Notes under the pieces: model-generated
Told to the model about the DNA's origin: nothing
What the model saw: the letters and a program-made list of their open reading frames with translations, nothing else
Database searches by the model: none
Source of the DNA: Priestia filamentosa
GTDB taxonomy: Bacteria > Bacillota > Bacilli > Bacillales > Bacillaceae_H
DNA: 64,000 nt
NCBI RefSeq assembly: GCF_900177535.1
Contig: NZ_FXAJ01000001.1
Span: forward strand, 744,001-808,000
Reading direction: 5' to 3'
Translations under genes and position numbers: made by a program
Shown: piece after piece, positions 30,064 through 39,311 of the stretch
Position numbering within the stretch: position 1 is the stretch's first letter
Layout: the number at the start of each line of letters is the position of its first letter

Positions 30064-30642
30064 GTGAATTTACCAAATAAGATTACTGTAGCACGAATAT
30101 TTTTAATTCCTATCTTCCTTATTATTATGTTAGCAGGCTTTGATTGGGGCACGCTACATGTTGGGGAGACAAGCTTACCTGTTGTAGATCTTGTTGGAGC
30201 TATTATTTTTATCATTGCTTCAACAACGGATTGGATTGACGGCTACTATGCCCGTAAGCTTAATATGGTCACAAACTTAGGGAAGTTTCTAGATCCGTTA
30301 GCAGATAAACTCCTCGTTTCAGCAGCTCTTATTGTTCTTGTAGATATTGAGCTTGCTCCAGCGTGGATGGTTATTGTTATCATTAGCCGAGAATTTGCTG
30401 TAACAGGTCTTCGTCTTTTACTAGCAGGTGAAGGAGAAGTATCTGCTGCTGGACAGCTTGGCAAAATTAAAACATGGGCTCAAATTGTAGCCATTGCTGC
30501 GCTTCTTTTACACAATGTACCGTTTTCTCTTCTTTCGATTCCGTTTGGAGAGATTGCTCTTTGGATAGCGGTTATTTTTACCGTTATTTCAGGGTGGGAC
30601 TACTTTGTAAAAGGAAAGCACGTGTTTATTAACTCTAAATAA
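30064..30642 (+). CDS. pgsA: CDP-diacylglycerol-glycerol-3-phosphate 3-phosphatidyltransferase
   Basis: Membrane enzyme that commits CDP-diacylglycerol to phosphatidylglycerol. 192 residues, polytopic. The CDP-alcohol phosphotransferase motif DG-x2-AR-x8-G-x3-D-x3-D is complete (DGYYAR, then GKFLDPLAD). The GTG start at 30064 follows TGGAGGAATC. It follows rodZ in the conserved order and probably shares its transcript. Confidence 0.97.
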   Translation: MNLPNKITVARIFLIPIFLIIMLAGFDWGTLHVGETSLPVVDLVGAIIFIIASTTDWIDGYYARKLNMVTNLGKFLDPLADKLLVSAALIVLVDIELAPAWMVIVIISREFAVTGLRLLLAGEGEVSAAGQLGKIKTWAQIVAIAALLLHNVPFSLLSIPFGEIALWIAVIFTVISGWDYFVKGKHVFINSK

Positions 30643-30646
30643 GAGG

Positions 30647-30683
30647 AAAAGGGATTTTAGACACTTTGTTTAAAATCCCTTTT
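30647..30683 (+). terminator. Terminator after pgsA
   Basis: Perfect 13-bp stem AAAAGGGATTTTA / TAAAATCCCTTTT with an 11-nt loop; the last arm supplies four T. Confidence 0.75.
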
Positions 30684-30709
30684 ACGTATATTTAAAGGAG
30701 ACGATTTTG

Positions 30710-31951
30710 ATGAATGCAGAAATCATTGGTGTAGGATCTGAGCTTTTGCTTGGACAAATCGCAAACACAAACGCCCAATTTTTATCAAAACAGCTTGCAT
30801 CACTAGGTGTAAATGTATATTATCACACAGTTGTAGGAGATAATCCGAAACGTCTAGAAACCGCGATTGAAGCAGCTAAGGAACGCGCAGATCTTCTTGT
30901 TTTTACTGGAGGGTTAGGGCCTACAAAAGACGACTTAACGAAAGAAACTGTTGCAAAATCACTAGGAAGATCGCTTGTATCACACGAGGAGTCACTCTCT
31001 TCTATCAAAGACTATTTTGTAAAAACAAAGCGAGTGATGACACCGAATAATGAAAAGCAGGCGCTCGTTGTAGAAGGCTCAGATGTGTTATTAAATGATC
31101 ATGGCATGGCGCCTGGAATGTATATTGAAGCTGACGGTAAAACGTACATTATGCTTCCAGGACCACCAAAAGAAATGAAGCCAATGTTTGAAAATTATGC
31201 GAAATCTCATATCTTAGACCGCCTTGGTGTGAAAGATCAAATTATTTCTCGGGTGCTGCGCTTTTTTGCGATTGGAGAATCACAGCTCGAGACGGAAATT
31301 GAAGATCTTTTAGAAGCTCAAAGCAATCCAACAATTGCACCGCTTGCAGGAGATGGGGAAGTTACACTTCGCTTAACAGCTAAGCATGAGACAGAAGAAG
31401 GGGCATTAGCTTTACTAAAAGAAATTGAAGATAAAATTCAAGAGCGCGTTGGCGAATATTTCTATGGATATGACCAAACAACATTGTTTTCTGAAGCACT
31501 CAAAAAGCTTGGTGAAAAGAACTGGACATTAGCAAGTGCTGAAAGCTTAACAGGCGGCTTGTTTAGTGAAAGAATGACAAGTATCTCAGGTTCTGGTGAG
31601 CATATGAGAGGCAGCATTGTCACATATCATGATAATATTAAAGAACATGTTTTAGGTGTGGACACTGACGTTCTTCAAAAACATGGCGCAATTAGTGAAC
31701 AATGTGCGCGCCAAATGGCTGAGAAAATAAAAGAAAAGTTTAATACATCAGTAGGAATCAGTTTCACAGGAGTTGCAGGTCCAAACACAGCTGAAGGACA
31801 TCCTGTTGGCCATGTTTTTGTTGGCCTTGCCATCGAAGGGAAAGAAACGGTTGTTCACGAACTGAACCTTCAAGGAACAAGAGAAGGGATTCGTAAAAGA
31901 ACCGTCAACTATGGAGCATATTACTTATTAAAAGAGGACAGTGAGCTATAA
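30710..31951 (+). CDS. cinA: CinA family protein (competence/damage-inducible)
   Basis: 413 residues: N-terminal molybdopterin-binding-like domain ([29 protein letters not shown]) and C-terminal nicotinamide-mononucleotide deamidase-like domain ([20 protein letters not shown]). In Gram-positive bacteria cinA lies immediately upstream of recA, as here, and is linked to competence; family enzymes act in pyridine-nucleotide repair. The ATG at 30710 is 9 nt after AAAGGAG; a TTG one codon earlier is also possible. Confidence 0.94.
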   Translation: MNAEIIGVGSELLLGQIANTNAQFLSKQLASLGVNVYYHTVVGDNPKRLETAIEAAKERADLLVFTGGLGPTKDDLTKETVAKSLGRSLVSHEESLSSIKDYFVKTKRVMTPNNEKQALVVEGSDVLLNDHGMAPGMYIEADGKTYIMLPGPPKEMKPMFENYAKSHILDRLGVKDQIISRVLRFFAIGESQLETEIEDLLEAQSNPTIAPLAGDGEVTLRLTAKHETEEGALALLKEIEDKIQERVGEYFYGYDQTTLFSEALKKLGEKNWTLASAESLTGGLFSERMTSISGSGEHMRGSIVTYHDNIKEHVLGVDTDVLQKHGAISEQCARQMAEKIKEKFNTSVGISFTGVAGPNTAEGHPVGHVFVGLAIEGKETVVHELNLQGTREGIRKRTVNYGAYYLLKEDSEL

Positions 31952-31967
31952 AAGCTCGCTGTTTTTT
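31938..31967 (+). terminator. Terminator overlapping cinA stop
   Basis: ACAGTGAGCT / AGCTCGCTGT stem (10 bp with one T.G pair) followed by TTTTTT; the cinA stop TAA begins in the loop. It separates cinA from the recA promoter. Confidence 0.88.
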
Positions 31968-31980
31968 ACAGAGAAAAAAT

Positions 31981-32032
31981 CGAATGAATGTTCGACTTTT
32001 TCCTTGGCAAATGACTTAAAAAGATGTATAGT
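31981..32032 (+). promoter_or_regulatory. recA promoter with LexA (DinR) box
   Basis: CGAATGAATGTTCG at 31981-31994 fits the Bacillus SOS operator CGAAC-N4-GTTCG with one mismatch (GAAT), a deviation also recalled for B. subtilis recA. It lies 9 nt before TTGGCA (32004-32009), 17-bp spacer, TATAGT (32027-32032). An unterminated hairpin CTCCCAC / GTGGGAG follows in the leader (32044-32070). Confidence 0.8.
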
Positions 32033-32157
32033 AGTAATAGAAGCTCCCACCGAAAAATAAAGTGTGGGAGAGGAGATACTCGCTTTTTAAAACAGACTAT
32101 TATACTAGCAATAGTTTTAATACATTGTGCTTTCAAAGCGCTAAAGGAGGAAATCAA

Positions 32158-33195
32158 TTGAGCGATCGTCAAGCTGCGTTAGATATGGCTTTAAAGCAAA
32201 TTGAGAAACAGTTTGGTAAAGGTTCTATTATGAAATTAGGAGAAGACACTGAACGTAAGATTTCCAGCGTTCCAAGTGGTTCACTTGCACTGGATGTGGC
32301 GCTTGGAATAGGTGGATATCCACGCGGACGTATTGTAGAAGTATATGGCCCAGAAAGCTCTGGTAAAACAACGTTTGCTCTACATGCAATTGCAGAAGTA
32401 CAAGCGGAAGGTGGACAAGCTGCTTTCATCGATGCAGAGCATGCTCTTGATCCAGTTTATGCAAGAAACCTAGGTGTAAAAGTAGATGAACTTCTTTTAT
32501 CACAGCCAGATACAGGTGAGCAAGCGTTAGAAATCGCAGAAGCTCTTGTACGAAGCGGTGCTGTGGATATTGTTGTTGTCGACTCTGTTGCAGCTCTTGT
32601 ACCAAAAGCAGAGATTGAAGGGGAAATGGGTGACTCACACGTTGGTTTACAAGCTCGTCTTATGTCACAAGCTCTTCGTAAGCTTTCAGGTGCAATCAAC
32701 AAGTCTAACACAATTGCTTTGTTCATCAACCAAATTCGTGAAAAAGTGGGCGTAATGTTCGGTAACCCAGAAACAACTCCTGGTGGACGCGCGCTTAAAT
32801 TCTATTCTTCTGTTCGTCTTGAAATTCGTCGTGCAGAACAGCTTAAGCAAGGTAACGACGTTGTCGGAAACAAAACAAGAGTTAAAGTTGTAAAAAATAA
32901 AGTAGCACCACCATTCCGTACAGCTGAAGTAGATATTATGTATGGAGAAGGTGTGTCTAGAGAAGGCGAACTTTTAGATATCGGTTCTGAACTTGATATC
33001 GTTCAAAAAAGCGGTGCTTGGTACTCTTACAACGAAGAACGTCTTGGACAAGGTCGCGAGAATGCGAAACAGTTCTTGAAAGAAAATAAAGAGATTGCTG
33101 CTGAGATTCGTAGCCAAATTCGTCTTCACCATGGTTTAGATGAAGAAATGGCCCAACAGGCAGAAGAACAAGAAAGAGTAGAAGTTCCAGAATAA
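32158..33195 (+). CDS. recA: Recombinase RecA
   Basis: DNA strand-exchange ATPase and SOS co-protease, 345 residues. Walker A GPESSGKT at 64-71, the [17 protein letters not shown] Walker B region, the L1/L2 region with [19 protein letters not shown], and an acidic C-terminal tail. The true start is TTG at 32158 (7 nt after AAAGGAGG), giving the standard [20 protein letters not shown]; the longer frame to an ATG at 32062 lies in the leader and has no site. SOS regulation is indicated by the upstream LexA box. Confidence 0.98.
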   Translation: MSDRQAALDMALKQIEKQFGKGSIMKLGEDTERKISSVPSGSLALDVALGIGGYPRGRIVEVYGPESSGKTTFALHAIAEVQAEGGQAAFIDAEHALDPVYARNLGVKVDELLLSQPDTGEQALEIAEALVRSGAVDIVVVDSVAALVPKAEIEGEMGDSHVGLQARLMSQALRKLSGAINKSNTIALFINQIREKVGVMFGNPETTPGGRALKFYSSVRLEIRRAEQLKQGNDVVGNKTRVKVVKNKVAPPFRTAEVDIMYGEGVSREGELLDIGSELDIVQKSGAWYSYNEERLGQGRENAKQFLKENKEIAAEIRSQIRLHHGLDEEMAQQAEEQERVEVPE

Positions 33196-33222
33196 AAGGC
33201 TGATTTTTTCAGCCTTTTTTTT
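33194..33222 (+). terminator. Terminator after recA
   Basis: Stem AAAAGGCTGA / TCAGCCTTTT with a short T loop and a long T run. Confidence 0.92.
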
Positions 33223-33354
33223 ATAATAAAATATTGATATACATAGAGTAGAAAAGCTTTTAAGCATAAAAAGAGAGAGTAATGGAGAAAATGGAACTAG
33301 GTGGAAAATTACTCTCATCCTTTCAAAGAAAAGAATTTGAACAAATTGGAAGGC

Positions 33355-33383
33355 TTGACAATAAATTTTGCCACCTTTACAAT
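33355..33383 (+). promoter_or_regulatory. Strong sigma-A promoter upstream of rny
   Basis: TTGACA (33355-33360), 17-bp spacer, TACAAT (33378-33383). An inverted repeat ATTAATAT / ATATTAAT (33382-33389 and 33399-33406) straddles the predicted start and could be an operator. Confidence 0.75.
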
Positions 33384-33442
33384 TAATATGTATATCTTAT
33401 ATTAATGTAATGAATCAGTTGCTATGTAAAAAAGCGAATTGA

Positions 33443-33451
33443 TGTTACAAT
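33443..33451 (+). promoter_or_regulatory. Extended -10 element before the structured RNA
   Basis: TGT followed by TACAAT (33446-33451). No -35 at standard spacing. Predicted start around 33458, right at the 5' base of the folded RNA segment. Confidence 0.4.
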
Positions 33452-33457
33452 GGAATA

Positions 33458-33581
33458 GGAGAACGGACACGTGCTCAATCAGCATGTGTTAACATGAGTC
33501 AAAAGCTTTGCTTACCGTTCGGCTCGCTTTGATATAAGACTCAAAACTCGGGTCGCTTTTTTTATAGCGACGGCTTTTTTT
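33458..33581 (+). ncRNA. Candidate structured leader RNA or small RNA upstream of rny
   Basis: Closing stem GAACGG (33461-33466) / CCGTTC (33515-33520) encloses a 9-bp hairpin ACACGTGCT / AGCATGTGT (33467-33475 and 33481-33489, one G.U pair) and a small AAGC-TTT-GCTT hairpin. TGAGTC (33495-33500) can pair with GACTCA (33538-33543), a possible pseudoknot or switch. A GTCGCT / AGCGAC hairpin (33552-33571) and seven T close the element. I do not recognise a known riboswitch class. Confidence 0.5.
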
Positions 33582-33582
33582 A
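33552..33582 (+). terminator. Terminator-like hairpin in rny leader
   Basis: GTCGCT / AGCGAC stem (6 bp), 8-nt loop, then GGC and seven T. The three-base gap before the T run makes it a weak terminator candidate. Confidence 0.5.
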
Positions 33583-33664
33583 CAGGCCTTTGTATGTATA
33601 TGGAAACATGAAAAATGTACATGCCGACAAGACAATTTATTTATAGCAAGAGGAGGTGAAAAGG

Positions 33665-35224
33665 ATGGAAACTATTACAATCATCTCCGCTTTGCTTACC
33701 TTAATCGTCGGTATTGTTGTTGGGTATTTTATTCGCAGATCTATTGCAGAGGCGAAGATCGCAGGCGCGAAAAGTGCTGCGGAACAGATTGTGGACGAAG
33801 GAAAACGCGAAGCAGAATCCTTGAAAAAAGAAGCATTGCTAGAAGCGAAAGACGAAATTCACAAGCTTCGTACAGAAGCTGAGCAAGAAATTCGAACTCG
33901 CCGAACAGAGCTTCAAAAACAAGATAATCGCTTAATGCAAAAAGAAGAGAACCTTGACCGAAAAGACGAGACGCTAGACAAGCGTGAAACGGCACTTGAA
34001 GGGAAAGAACATTCTCTTACACAGAGACAACAACAAATAGAAGAAATGGAAAGCAAAGCGGAAGAAATGCTAGCTGCTCACCAAACAGAGCTTGAACGAA
34101 TTTCAAGCTTAACGCGTGAAGAAGCGAAGCAAATTATTCTTGACCGCGTAGAGAATGAACTCTCACATGATGCGGCCGTGATGATTAAAGAAAGTGAACA
34201 TCGAGCAAAAGAAGAAGCGGACAAGAAAGCAAAAGAAATCCTGTCGCTTGCTCTCCAAAGATGTGCAGCAGACCACGTTGCTGAAACAACAGTATCAGTT
34301 GTTAACTTGCCAAACGATGAAATGAAAGGACGAATTATCGGACGTGAAGGCCGAAACATTCGAACACTAGAAACATTAACAGGTATTGATCTTATTATTG
34401 ATGATACACCAGAAGCAGTCATTTTATCAGGTTTTGATCCTATTCGTCGTGAAACAGCAAGAATTGCACTTGATAAACTTGTTCAAGATGGACGTATCCA
34501 TCCAGCTCGTATTGAGGAAATGGTCGAAAAATCTCGTCGTGAGGTTGATGAGTACATTCGAGAAGTTGGAGAACAAACAACATTTGAAGTTGGTGTTCAC
34601 GGACTCCATCCAGATTTAATTAAAATTTTAGGACGCTTGAAGTTCCGTACAAGCTATGGTCAAAACGTCTTAAAACACTCAATGGAAGTGGCTTTCCTAG
34701 CAGGCCTTATGGCAGCAGAGCTTGGGGAAGATGCCGTTCTTGCACGCCGGGCAGGGCTGCTTCATGATATTGGAAAAGCGATTGATCATGAAGTAGAAGG
34801 AAGCCACGTTGAGATTGGGGTTGAGCTCGCAACAAAATATAAAGAGCACCCTGTCGTCATTAATGCCATCGCTTCTCACCACGGTGACGCTGAACCAACA
34901 TCAATTATCGCTGTGCTTGTAGCAGCTGCTGATGCGCTTTCGGCTGCACGCCCTGGAGCAAGAAGTGAAACGCTTGAAAACTATATTCGTCGCTTAGAAA
35001 GACTTGAAGAGATTTCAGAAGGTTATGAAGGCGTCGAAAAATCATTTGCAATTCAAGCAGGTCGTGAAGTTCGAATTATGGTGAAACCAGATACGATTGA
35101 TGACCTTCAGGCGCATCGTTTAGCTCGAGATATTCGCAAGCGAATTGAAGAGGAGCTCGATTACCCTGGCCACATTAAAGTCACGGTTATTCGTGAAACA
35201 AGAGCCGTTGAATATGCAAAATAA
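33665..35224 (+). CDS. rny: Ribonuclease Y
   Basis: Membrane-anchored endoribonuclease that starts most mRNA turnover in Bacillus; 519 residues. N-terminal membrane helix (about 5-24; [14 protein letters not shown]), a long coiled coil (about 25-200, Lys/Glu/Gln-rich), KH domain with [15 protein letters not shown], and HD domain with [13 protein letters not shown]. The ATG at 33665 follows AGGAGGTGA by 5 nt. Its leader carries a possible attenuator (see 33458-33581). ymdB follows after a terminator, as in B. subtilis. Confidence 0.97.
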   Translation: METITIISALLTLIVGIVVGYFIRRSIAEAKIAGAKSAAEQIVDEGKREAESLKKEALLEAKDEIHKLRTEAEQEIRTRRTELQKQDNRLMQKEENLDRKDETLDKRETALEGKEHSLTQRQQQIEEMESKAEEMLAAHQTELERISSLTREEAKQIILDRVENELSHDAAVMIKESEHRAKEEADKKAKEILSLALQRCAADHVAETTVSVVNLPNDEMKGRIIGREGRNIRTLETLTGIDLIIDDTPEAVILSGFDPIRRETARIALDKLVQDGRIHPARIEEMVEKSRREVDEYIREVGEQTTFEVGVHGLHPDLIKILGRLKFRTSYGQNVLKHSMEVAFLAGLMAAELGEDAVLARRAGLLHDIGKAIDHEVEGSHVEIGVELATKYKEHPVVINAIASHHGDAEPTSIIAVLVAAADALSAARPGARSETLENYIRRLERLEEISEGYEGVEKSFAIQAGREVRIMVKPDTIDDLQAHRLARDIRKRIEEELDYPGHIKVTVIRETRAVEYAK

Positions 35225-35234
35225 ATAACGCCAA

Positions 35235-35265
35235 ATAGTCTCGGAAACATCGTTTCCGAGACTAT
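35235..35265 (+). terminator. Terminator after rny
   Basis: Perfect 14-bp stem (ATAGTCTCGGAAAC and its complement) with ATC loop; the T tract is short (CTTATTTC), suggesting partial read-through to ymdB. Confidence 0.75.
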
Positions 35266-35316
35266 CTTATTTCTATCAGCTTAAAACGAGAATTTGAACG
35301 TAGAAGGGATTTAATT

Positions 35317-36111
35317 ATGAAGATTTTATTTGTCGGAGATGTTGTAGGCTCTCCAGGAAGAGAAATGATAGAAGACTATTTGCCACGTTTAAAGCAAAAG
35401 TTTTCTCCAAATATGATTATTGTAAACGGAGAAAATGCCGCACATGGTAAAGGAATTACAGAGAAAATTTACCGAGGCTTTCTAAATAGTGGAGCACACG
35501 TTGTTACACTAGGAAACCATGCATGGGATAAGCGCGAGATTTTTGATTTCATTGACAACGCAAAACAGCTTGTTCGTCCTGCAAACTTTCCAGAAGGAAC
35601 GCCAGGAAAAGGGCTTGTTTTTTATCCATATCGAAATACAGAAGTCGCAGTTATTAACTTGCAAGGTCGCGCGTTCTTACCTCCAATTGATTGTCCATTT
35701 AAAAAAATCGATGAACTTATCGAAGAAGCCCGCAAGCGTACGTCTCTTATTTTTGTTGATTTTCATGGAGAAGCAACAAGTGAAAAACAAGCGCTTGGTT
35801 GGTACGTAGATGGCCGTGTTTCAGCTGTTGTGGGCACACACACACATGTTCAAACAGCAGATAACCGTGTTCTTCCAAAAGGAACGGCTTATATTTCAGA
35901 TGTTGGAATGACAGGTCCGTATGACGGAATTTTAGGAATGAGCCGTGAAGCTGTTCTACGCCGTTTTCAAACAGCTTTACCAGTTCGCTTTGAAGTAGAG
36001 GAAGGTCGCAAACAGCTTAGTGCCGTTCTAATTGATATTGAAGATAAAACAGGCAAAGCGAAAAAAATTGAGCGCATTTTAATTAACGACGATCATCCAT
36101 TTTTCGTATAA
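35317..36111 (+). CDS. ymdB: YmdB family metallophosphodiesterase
   Basis: 264 residues of the YmdB/TIGR00282 family of calcineurin-like phosphodiesterases. Metal-ligand motifs: GDVVGSPGR, NGENAAHGKG, LGNHAWDKR and the late VGTHTHVQTAD. In B. subtilis YmdB hydrolyses cyclic nucleotides in vitro and controls the biofilm versus motility decision and nanotube formation. It lies 92 bp after rny, conserved order. Confidence 0.95.
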   Translation: MKILFVGDVVGSPGREMIEDYLPRLKQKFSPNMIIVNGENAAHGKGITEKIYRGFLNSGAHVVTLGNHAWDKREIFDFIDNAKQLVRPANFPEGTPGKGLVFYPYRNTEVAVINLQGRAFLPPIDCPFKKIDELIEEARKRTSLIFVDFHGEATSEKQALGWYVDGRVSAVVGTHTHVQTADNRVLPKGTAYISDVGMTGPYDGILGMSREAVLRRFQTALPVRFEVEEGRKQLSAVLIDIEDKTGKAKKIERILINDDHPFFV

Positions 36112-36117
36112 AAGAAG

Positions 36118-36144
36118 AGTCGCAGAGTTTCTGTGACTTTTTTT
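36118..36144 (+). terminator. Terminator after ymdB
   Basis: AGTCGCAGA / TCTGTGACT (9 bp, one G.T pair), GTT loop, seven T. Confidence 0.9.
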
Positions 36145-36187
36145 GCATTATTTGTTTTCGAAATTTTTAGAAAAAATAAAGAAACAG

Positions 36188-36217
36188 GCAGGAATATGTA
36201 TGCGCTACCGTGAATAT
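36188..36217 (+). promoter_or_regulatory. Candidate sigma-H promoter for spoVS
   Basis: GCAGGAATA (36188-36196) matches the sigma-H -35 pattern RnAGGAwww; 14 nt later TGAATAT (36211-36217) matches the -10 GAAT core. spoVS is a known sigma-H gene in B. subtilis. Confidence 0.65.
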
Positions 36218-36288
36218 AGTATCAATGAAATTAAAGTTTTTCTACTAAACCTTCAATATACACTGTAAAAGATGAGGAGGATTCAAAG

Positions 36289-36549
36289 ATGGAAATCTTA
36301 AAAGTATCAGCAAAATCAAATCCAAACTCAGTGGCAGGAGCACTTGCTGGCGTTTTGCGTGAACGAGGCGGAGCCGAGATTCAAGCAATCGGTGCAGGAG
36401 CGCTCAATCAAGCTGTAAAAGCCGTGGCGATTGCGAGAGGATTTGTAGCACCAAGTGGCGTTGATCTCATCTGTATTCCGGCATTCACTGACATTCAAAT
36501 CGATGGCGAAGAACGGACAGCCATTAAGCTTATTGTGGAACCTCGCTAA
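36289..36549 (+). CDS. spoVS: Stage V sporulation protein S
   Basis: 86-residue Alba-like nucleic-acid-binding protein, near-invariant among spore formers (EILKVSAKSNPNSVAGALAG start; IAIRGFVAPSG-like block VAIARGFVAPSGVDL). It influences septation, engulfment and coat assembly in B. subtilis. GAGGAGGA precedes the ATG, and a sigma-H promoter candidate lies about 70 nt upstream. Confidence 0.97.
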   Translation: MEILKVSAKSNPNSVAGALAGVLRERGGAEIQAIGAGALNQAVKAVAIARGFVAPSGVDLICIPAFTDIQIDGEERTAIKLIVEPR

Positions 36550-36604
36550 AACAATGGATTTTTTTCATAAACGTTCATTCCATAACATAGATAATGGAAT
36601 ATAA

Positions 36605-36634
36605 AATAACCTGTTGAATATTCAACAGGTTATT
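36605..36634 (+). terminator. Perfect 30-nt palindrome after spoVS
   Basis: Arms of 15 bases (AATAACCTGTTGAAT and its exact complement) with no separate loop. It probably forms a hairpin with a few loop bases and ends the spoVS transcript; only a short T stretch follows. Confidence 0.65.
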
Positions 36635-36658
36635 CTAGTTGAAAAAGGAAGTGATAGG

Positions 36659-37582
36659 ATGCTCGTTTTTGACGCACATTGCGATGCTTTATTAAAACTA
36701 TGGAGCGACGAAAGAATTTCTTTTTTCCAAGATAAAAAAAGTCTGCACGTTACAGTAAAAGATCTGTGGCAAGGTGGAGTAAAAGTGCAGCTTTTTGCGA
36801 TTTACATTCCTGAGCGGGTTGCGCCTTCTGATCGCTTCACAGTAGCCCTTAAGATGGTCGAAATCTTTCATGAGCGAGTTTTGTCTCATGAAAAGATGAA
36901 GCATGTGCGAAACAAGAGGGATATTGAAGCTTTAAAAGAAGGTGAAATAGGAGCAATGCTAACGCTTGAAGGATGTGATGCAATTGGAGTAGAAGAAACA
37001 CATCTGAAAACATTGCTGCGGCTCGGCGTTTCCTCTGTTGGATTAACGTGGAACCATTCAAATGCCGTTGCAGACGGCATTCTAGAAGAGCGTGGAGCAG
37101 GCTTATCATCATTTGGTCGCCGTATTGTGAATCTTCTTGACGAAAATAAAGTATGGACAGACGTATCACATCTTTCTAAAAAAGGATTTTGGGACGTGAT
37201 GGGGCTTTCTTCATATCCAATTGCTTCTCATTCTAATGCCTATTCGCTTTGTAGACATCCGCGAAATTTAGATGATAGTCAAATTAGAGCGCTTATTTCA
37301 AAAAACAGCATGATTGGCATCACTTTTGTGCCCGATTTTTTGCGTCAGGGAGGAAGGGCAACAGTAAGCGATGTGCTTCGTCATCTTGATTATGTGTGCA
37401 GTTTAGGAGGAGAACGAAATGTAGGATTTGGTTCTGACTTTGACGGTATTGATGAAACGGTAGAAGGCCTCGACAGAGCAGGAAAGTATGATCATCTTGC
37501 AAACACGCTTTTGCGTTATTATAAAGAAGAACATGTTCATCGCTTTTTATATCAAAATTTCTTCGATCATCTTCCATATTAA
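36659..37582 (+). CDS. Membrane-dipeptidase family (M19) protein
   Basis: 307 residues of the renal dipeptidase (M19) family, a binuclear-zinc TIM barrel. Zinc-ligand segments: FDAHCD (N-terminal HxD), LEGCDAIG (bridging Glu), ASHSNAYSLCRHPRN (two His regions) and FGSDFDGI (Asp). The ATG at 36659 follows GGAAGTGAT; an upstream in-frame ATG at 36614 lies in the palindrome and is rejected. Likely hydrolyses dipeptides, possibly cell-wall derived; no signal peptide is seen, so the enzyme is cytoplasmic. Confidence 0.9.
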   Translation: MLVFDAHCDALLKLWSDERISFFQDKKSLHVTVKDLWQGGVKVQLFAIYIPERVAPSDRFTVALKMVEIFHERVLSHEKMKHVRNKRDIEALKEGEIGAMLTLEGCDAIGVEETHLKTLLRLGVSSVGLTWNHSNAVADGILEERGAGLSSFGRRIVNLLDENKVWTDVSHLSKKGFWDVMGLSSYPIASHSNAYSLCRHPRNLDDSQIRALISKNSMIGITFVPDFLRQGGRATVSDVLRHLDYVCSLGGERNVGFGSDFDGIDETVEGLDRAGKYDHLANTLLRYYKEEHVHRFLYQNFFDHLPY

Positions 37583-37620
37583 TTAAGAGAACGGAAATTG
37601 CCTTTTCTAAGAAAGAAATT

Positions 37621-37649
37621 TTGTAAACACCTATGAAATATGGTATCTT
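37621..37649 (+). promoter_or_regulatory. Candidate promoter upstream of miaB
   Basis: TTGTAA (37621-37626), 17-bp spacer ending TGG, TATCTT (37644-37649). Confidence 0.5.
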
Positions 37650-37693
37650 TTTTAATAGCATGTTAGGAATTTAACCACTTTTTCATGTTTCTT

Positions 37694-37718
37694 AAAAGAG
37701 AGGGAAGCCTCTCTTTTT
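37694..37718 (+). terminator. Hairpin in miaB leader
   Basis: AAAAGAGAGG / CCTCTCTTTT (10 bp), GAAG loop, then T and C. It lies about 40 nt after the predicted miaB start site, so it may be the terminator of the dipeptidase gene or an attenuator for miaB. Confidence 0.65.
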
Positions 37719-37765
37719 CGCGTGTCTATAAGGGATGCGTGCTTTATCTTGAAAGGAGAATACTT

Positions 37766-39310
37766 ATGAACGAACAACAACGTCTTGAAGGAAAACAAGC
37801 GACGCCAGCGGACAAAAAATCCGTAAAGGAAAAAACGTCGGCAGACTTTGCAAAATACTTTGAATCTGTTTATGCTCCGCCATCTTTAAAAGATGCAAAA
37901 AAACGCGGAAAAGAAGAAATTAAATATGAGAATGACTTTAAAATTGAAGAAGAATTTAGAGGCATGGGTGAGGGACGTAAATTTTATATCCGCACGTACG
38001 GCTGTCAAATGAACGAACATGATACAGAAGTGATGGCTGGGATTTTCATGGCTTTAGGTTATGAGCCGACAGAAGAACAAGGAGATGCAGACGTTATTTT
38101 ACTAAACACCTGTGCGATTCGTGAAAACGCAGAAAACAAAGTGTTCGGTGAAATCGGTCATTTGAAGCATCTGAAACGCCAAAATCCAGACCTTATTCTT
38201 GGCGTTTGTGGCTGTATGTCACAAGAAGAATCTGTTGTAAATAAAATTCTAAAAACGTTCCCACATATGGACCTTATTTTCGGAACGCACAACATTCACC
38301 GCCTTCCACAACTTTTAAAAGAGGCATATATGTCAAAAGCAATGGTTGTTGAAGTATGGTCAAAAGAAGGAGATGTAATTGAAAACCTTCCGCGCGTACG
38401 TAAAGGCCAAATTAAAGGCTGGGTAAACATCATGTACGGCTGTGATAAGTTCTGTACGTACTGTATTGTGCCATATACGCGAGGAAAAGAGCGCAGTCGT
38501 CGTCCAGAAGAAATTATTGCAGAAGTACGTCAGTTAGCAGCTCAAGGATATAAAGAAATTACGCTTCTTGGTCAAAATGTAAATGCGTATGGAAAAGACT
38601 TTGAAGATATGGAATATGGCTTAGGACACTTAATGGATGAGCTTCGCAAAATTGATATTCCACGTATTCGTTTTACAACAAGTCATCCTCGTGACTTTGA
38701 TGATTATTTAATTGAAGTACTTGCTAAAGGCGGTAACCTTCTAGATCATATTCACCTTCCTGTACAGTCTGGAAGCAGTGCAGTATTGAAACTAATGGCA
38801 CGTAAATACGACCGCGAGCGCTATTTGGATCTTGTTCGCAAAATTAAAGAAGCAATGCCAAATGCATCGCTTACAACAGACATTATCGTTGGCTTCCCAA
38901 ATGAAACAGACGAGCAGTTTGAAGAAACAATGTCTCTTTATCGTGAAGTAGGCTTTGATAGTGCTTATACATTTATCTATTCACCACGTGAAGGTACGCC
39001 AGCAGCAAAAATGAAAGATAACGTACCAATGCGTGTGAAAAAGGAGCGTTTGCAGCGTCTAAATGCGCTTGTAAATGAAACTTCTGCAGCGAAAATGAAG
39101 GAATATGAAGGCAAGGTTGTCGAAGTATTAGTAGAAGGGGAAAGTAAAAATAACCCTGAAATTCTGGCTGGTTACACAGAGAAAAGTAAGCTTGTTAACT
39201 TTAAAGGACCAAAATCAGCGATTGGCAGCATTGTAAAAGTAGAAATTACAAAAGCGAAAACTTGGTCTCTTGACGGTGTGATGGCAGAGGAGATTGTTGA
39301 GGTGAAATAA
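37766..39310 (+). CDS. miaB: tRNA-2-methylthio-N6-dimethylallyladenosine synthase MiaB
   Basis: Radical-SAM methylthiotransferase acting on A37 of tRNAs that read UNN codons. 514 residues, with the N-terminal extension typical of Bacillus YmcB. N-terminal cluster cysteines lie in [17 protein letters not shown] and GVCGCM; the radical-SAM motif is CDKFCTYC; a TRAM domain ends the protein. The ATG at 37766 is 7 nt from AAAGGAG; a longer frame from 37685 covers the leader hairpin and is rejected. ricA begins one base after its stop. Confidence 0.97.
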   Translation: MNEQQRLEGKQATPADKKSVKEKTSADFAKYFESVYAPPSLKDAKKRGKEEIKYENDFKIEEEFRGMGEGRKFYIRTYGCQMNEHDTEVMAGIFMALGYEPTEEQGDADVILLNTCAIRENAENKVFGEIGHLKHLKRQNPDLILGVCGCMSQEESVVNKILKTFPHMDLIFGTHNIHRLPQLLKEAYMSKAMVVEVWSKEGDVIENLPRVRKGQIKGWVNIMYGCDKFCTYCIVPYTRGKERSRRPEEIIAEVRQLAAQGYKEITLLGQNVNAYGKDFEDMEYGLGHLMDELRKIDIPRIRFTTSHPRDFDDYLIEVLAKGGNLLDHIHLPVQSGSSAVLKLMARKYDRERYLDLVRKIKEAMPNASLTTDIIVGFPNETDEQFEETMSLYREVGFDSAYTFIYSPREGTPAAKMKDNVPMRVKKERLQRLNALVNETSAAKMKEYEGKVVEVLVEGESKNNPEILAGYTEKSKLVNFKGPKSAIGSIVKVEITKAKTWSLDGVMAEEIVEVK

Positions 39311-39311
39311 G

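Larger units (their letters stand above)
33223..33664 (+). other. recA-rny intergenic region (no gene)
   Basis: 442 bases without a plausible gene. It contains a consensus promoter (33355-33383) with an 8-bp dyad across its start site (33382-33406), a second extended -10 (33443-33451), a foldable RNA segment (33458-33581) ending in a T7 run, and the rny ribosome-binding site AGGAGGTGA at 33651-33659. Confidence 0.7.
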
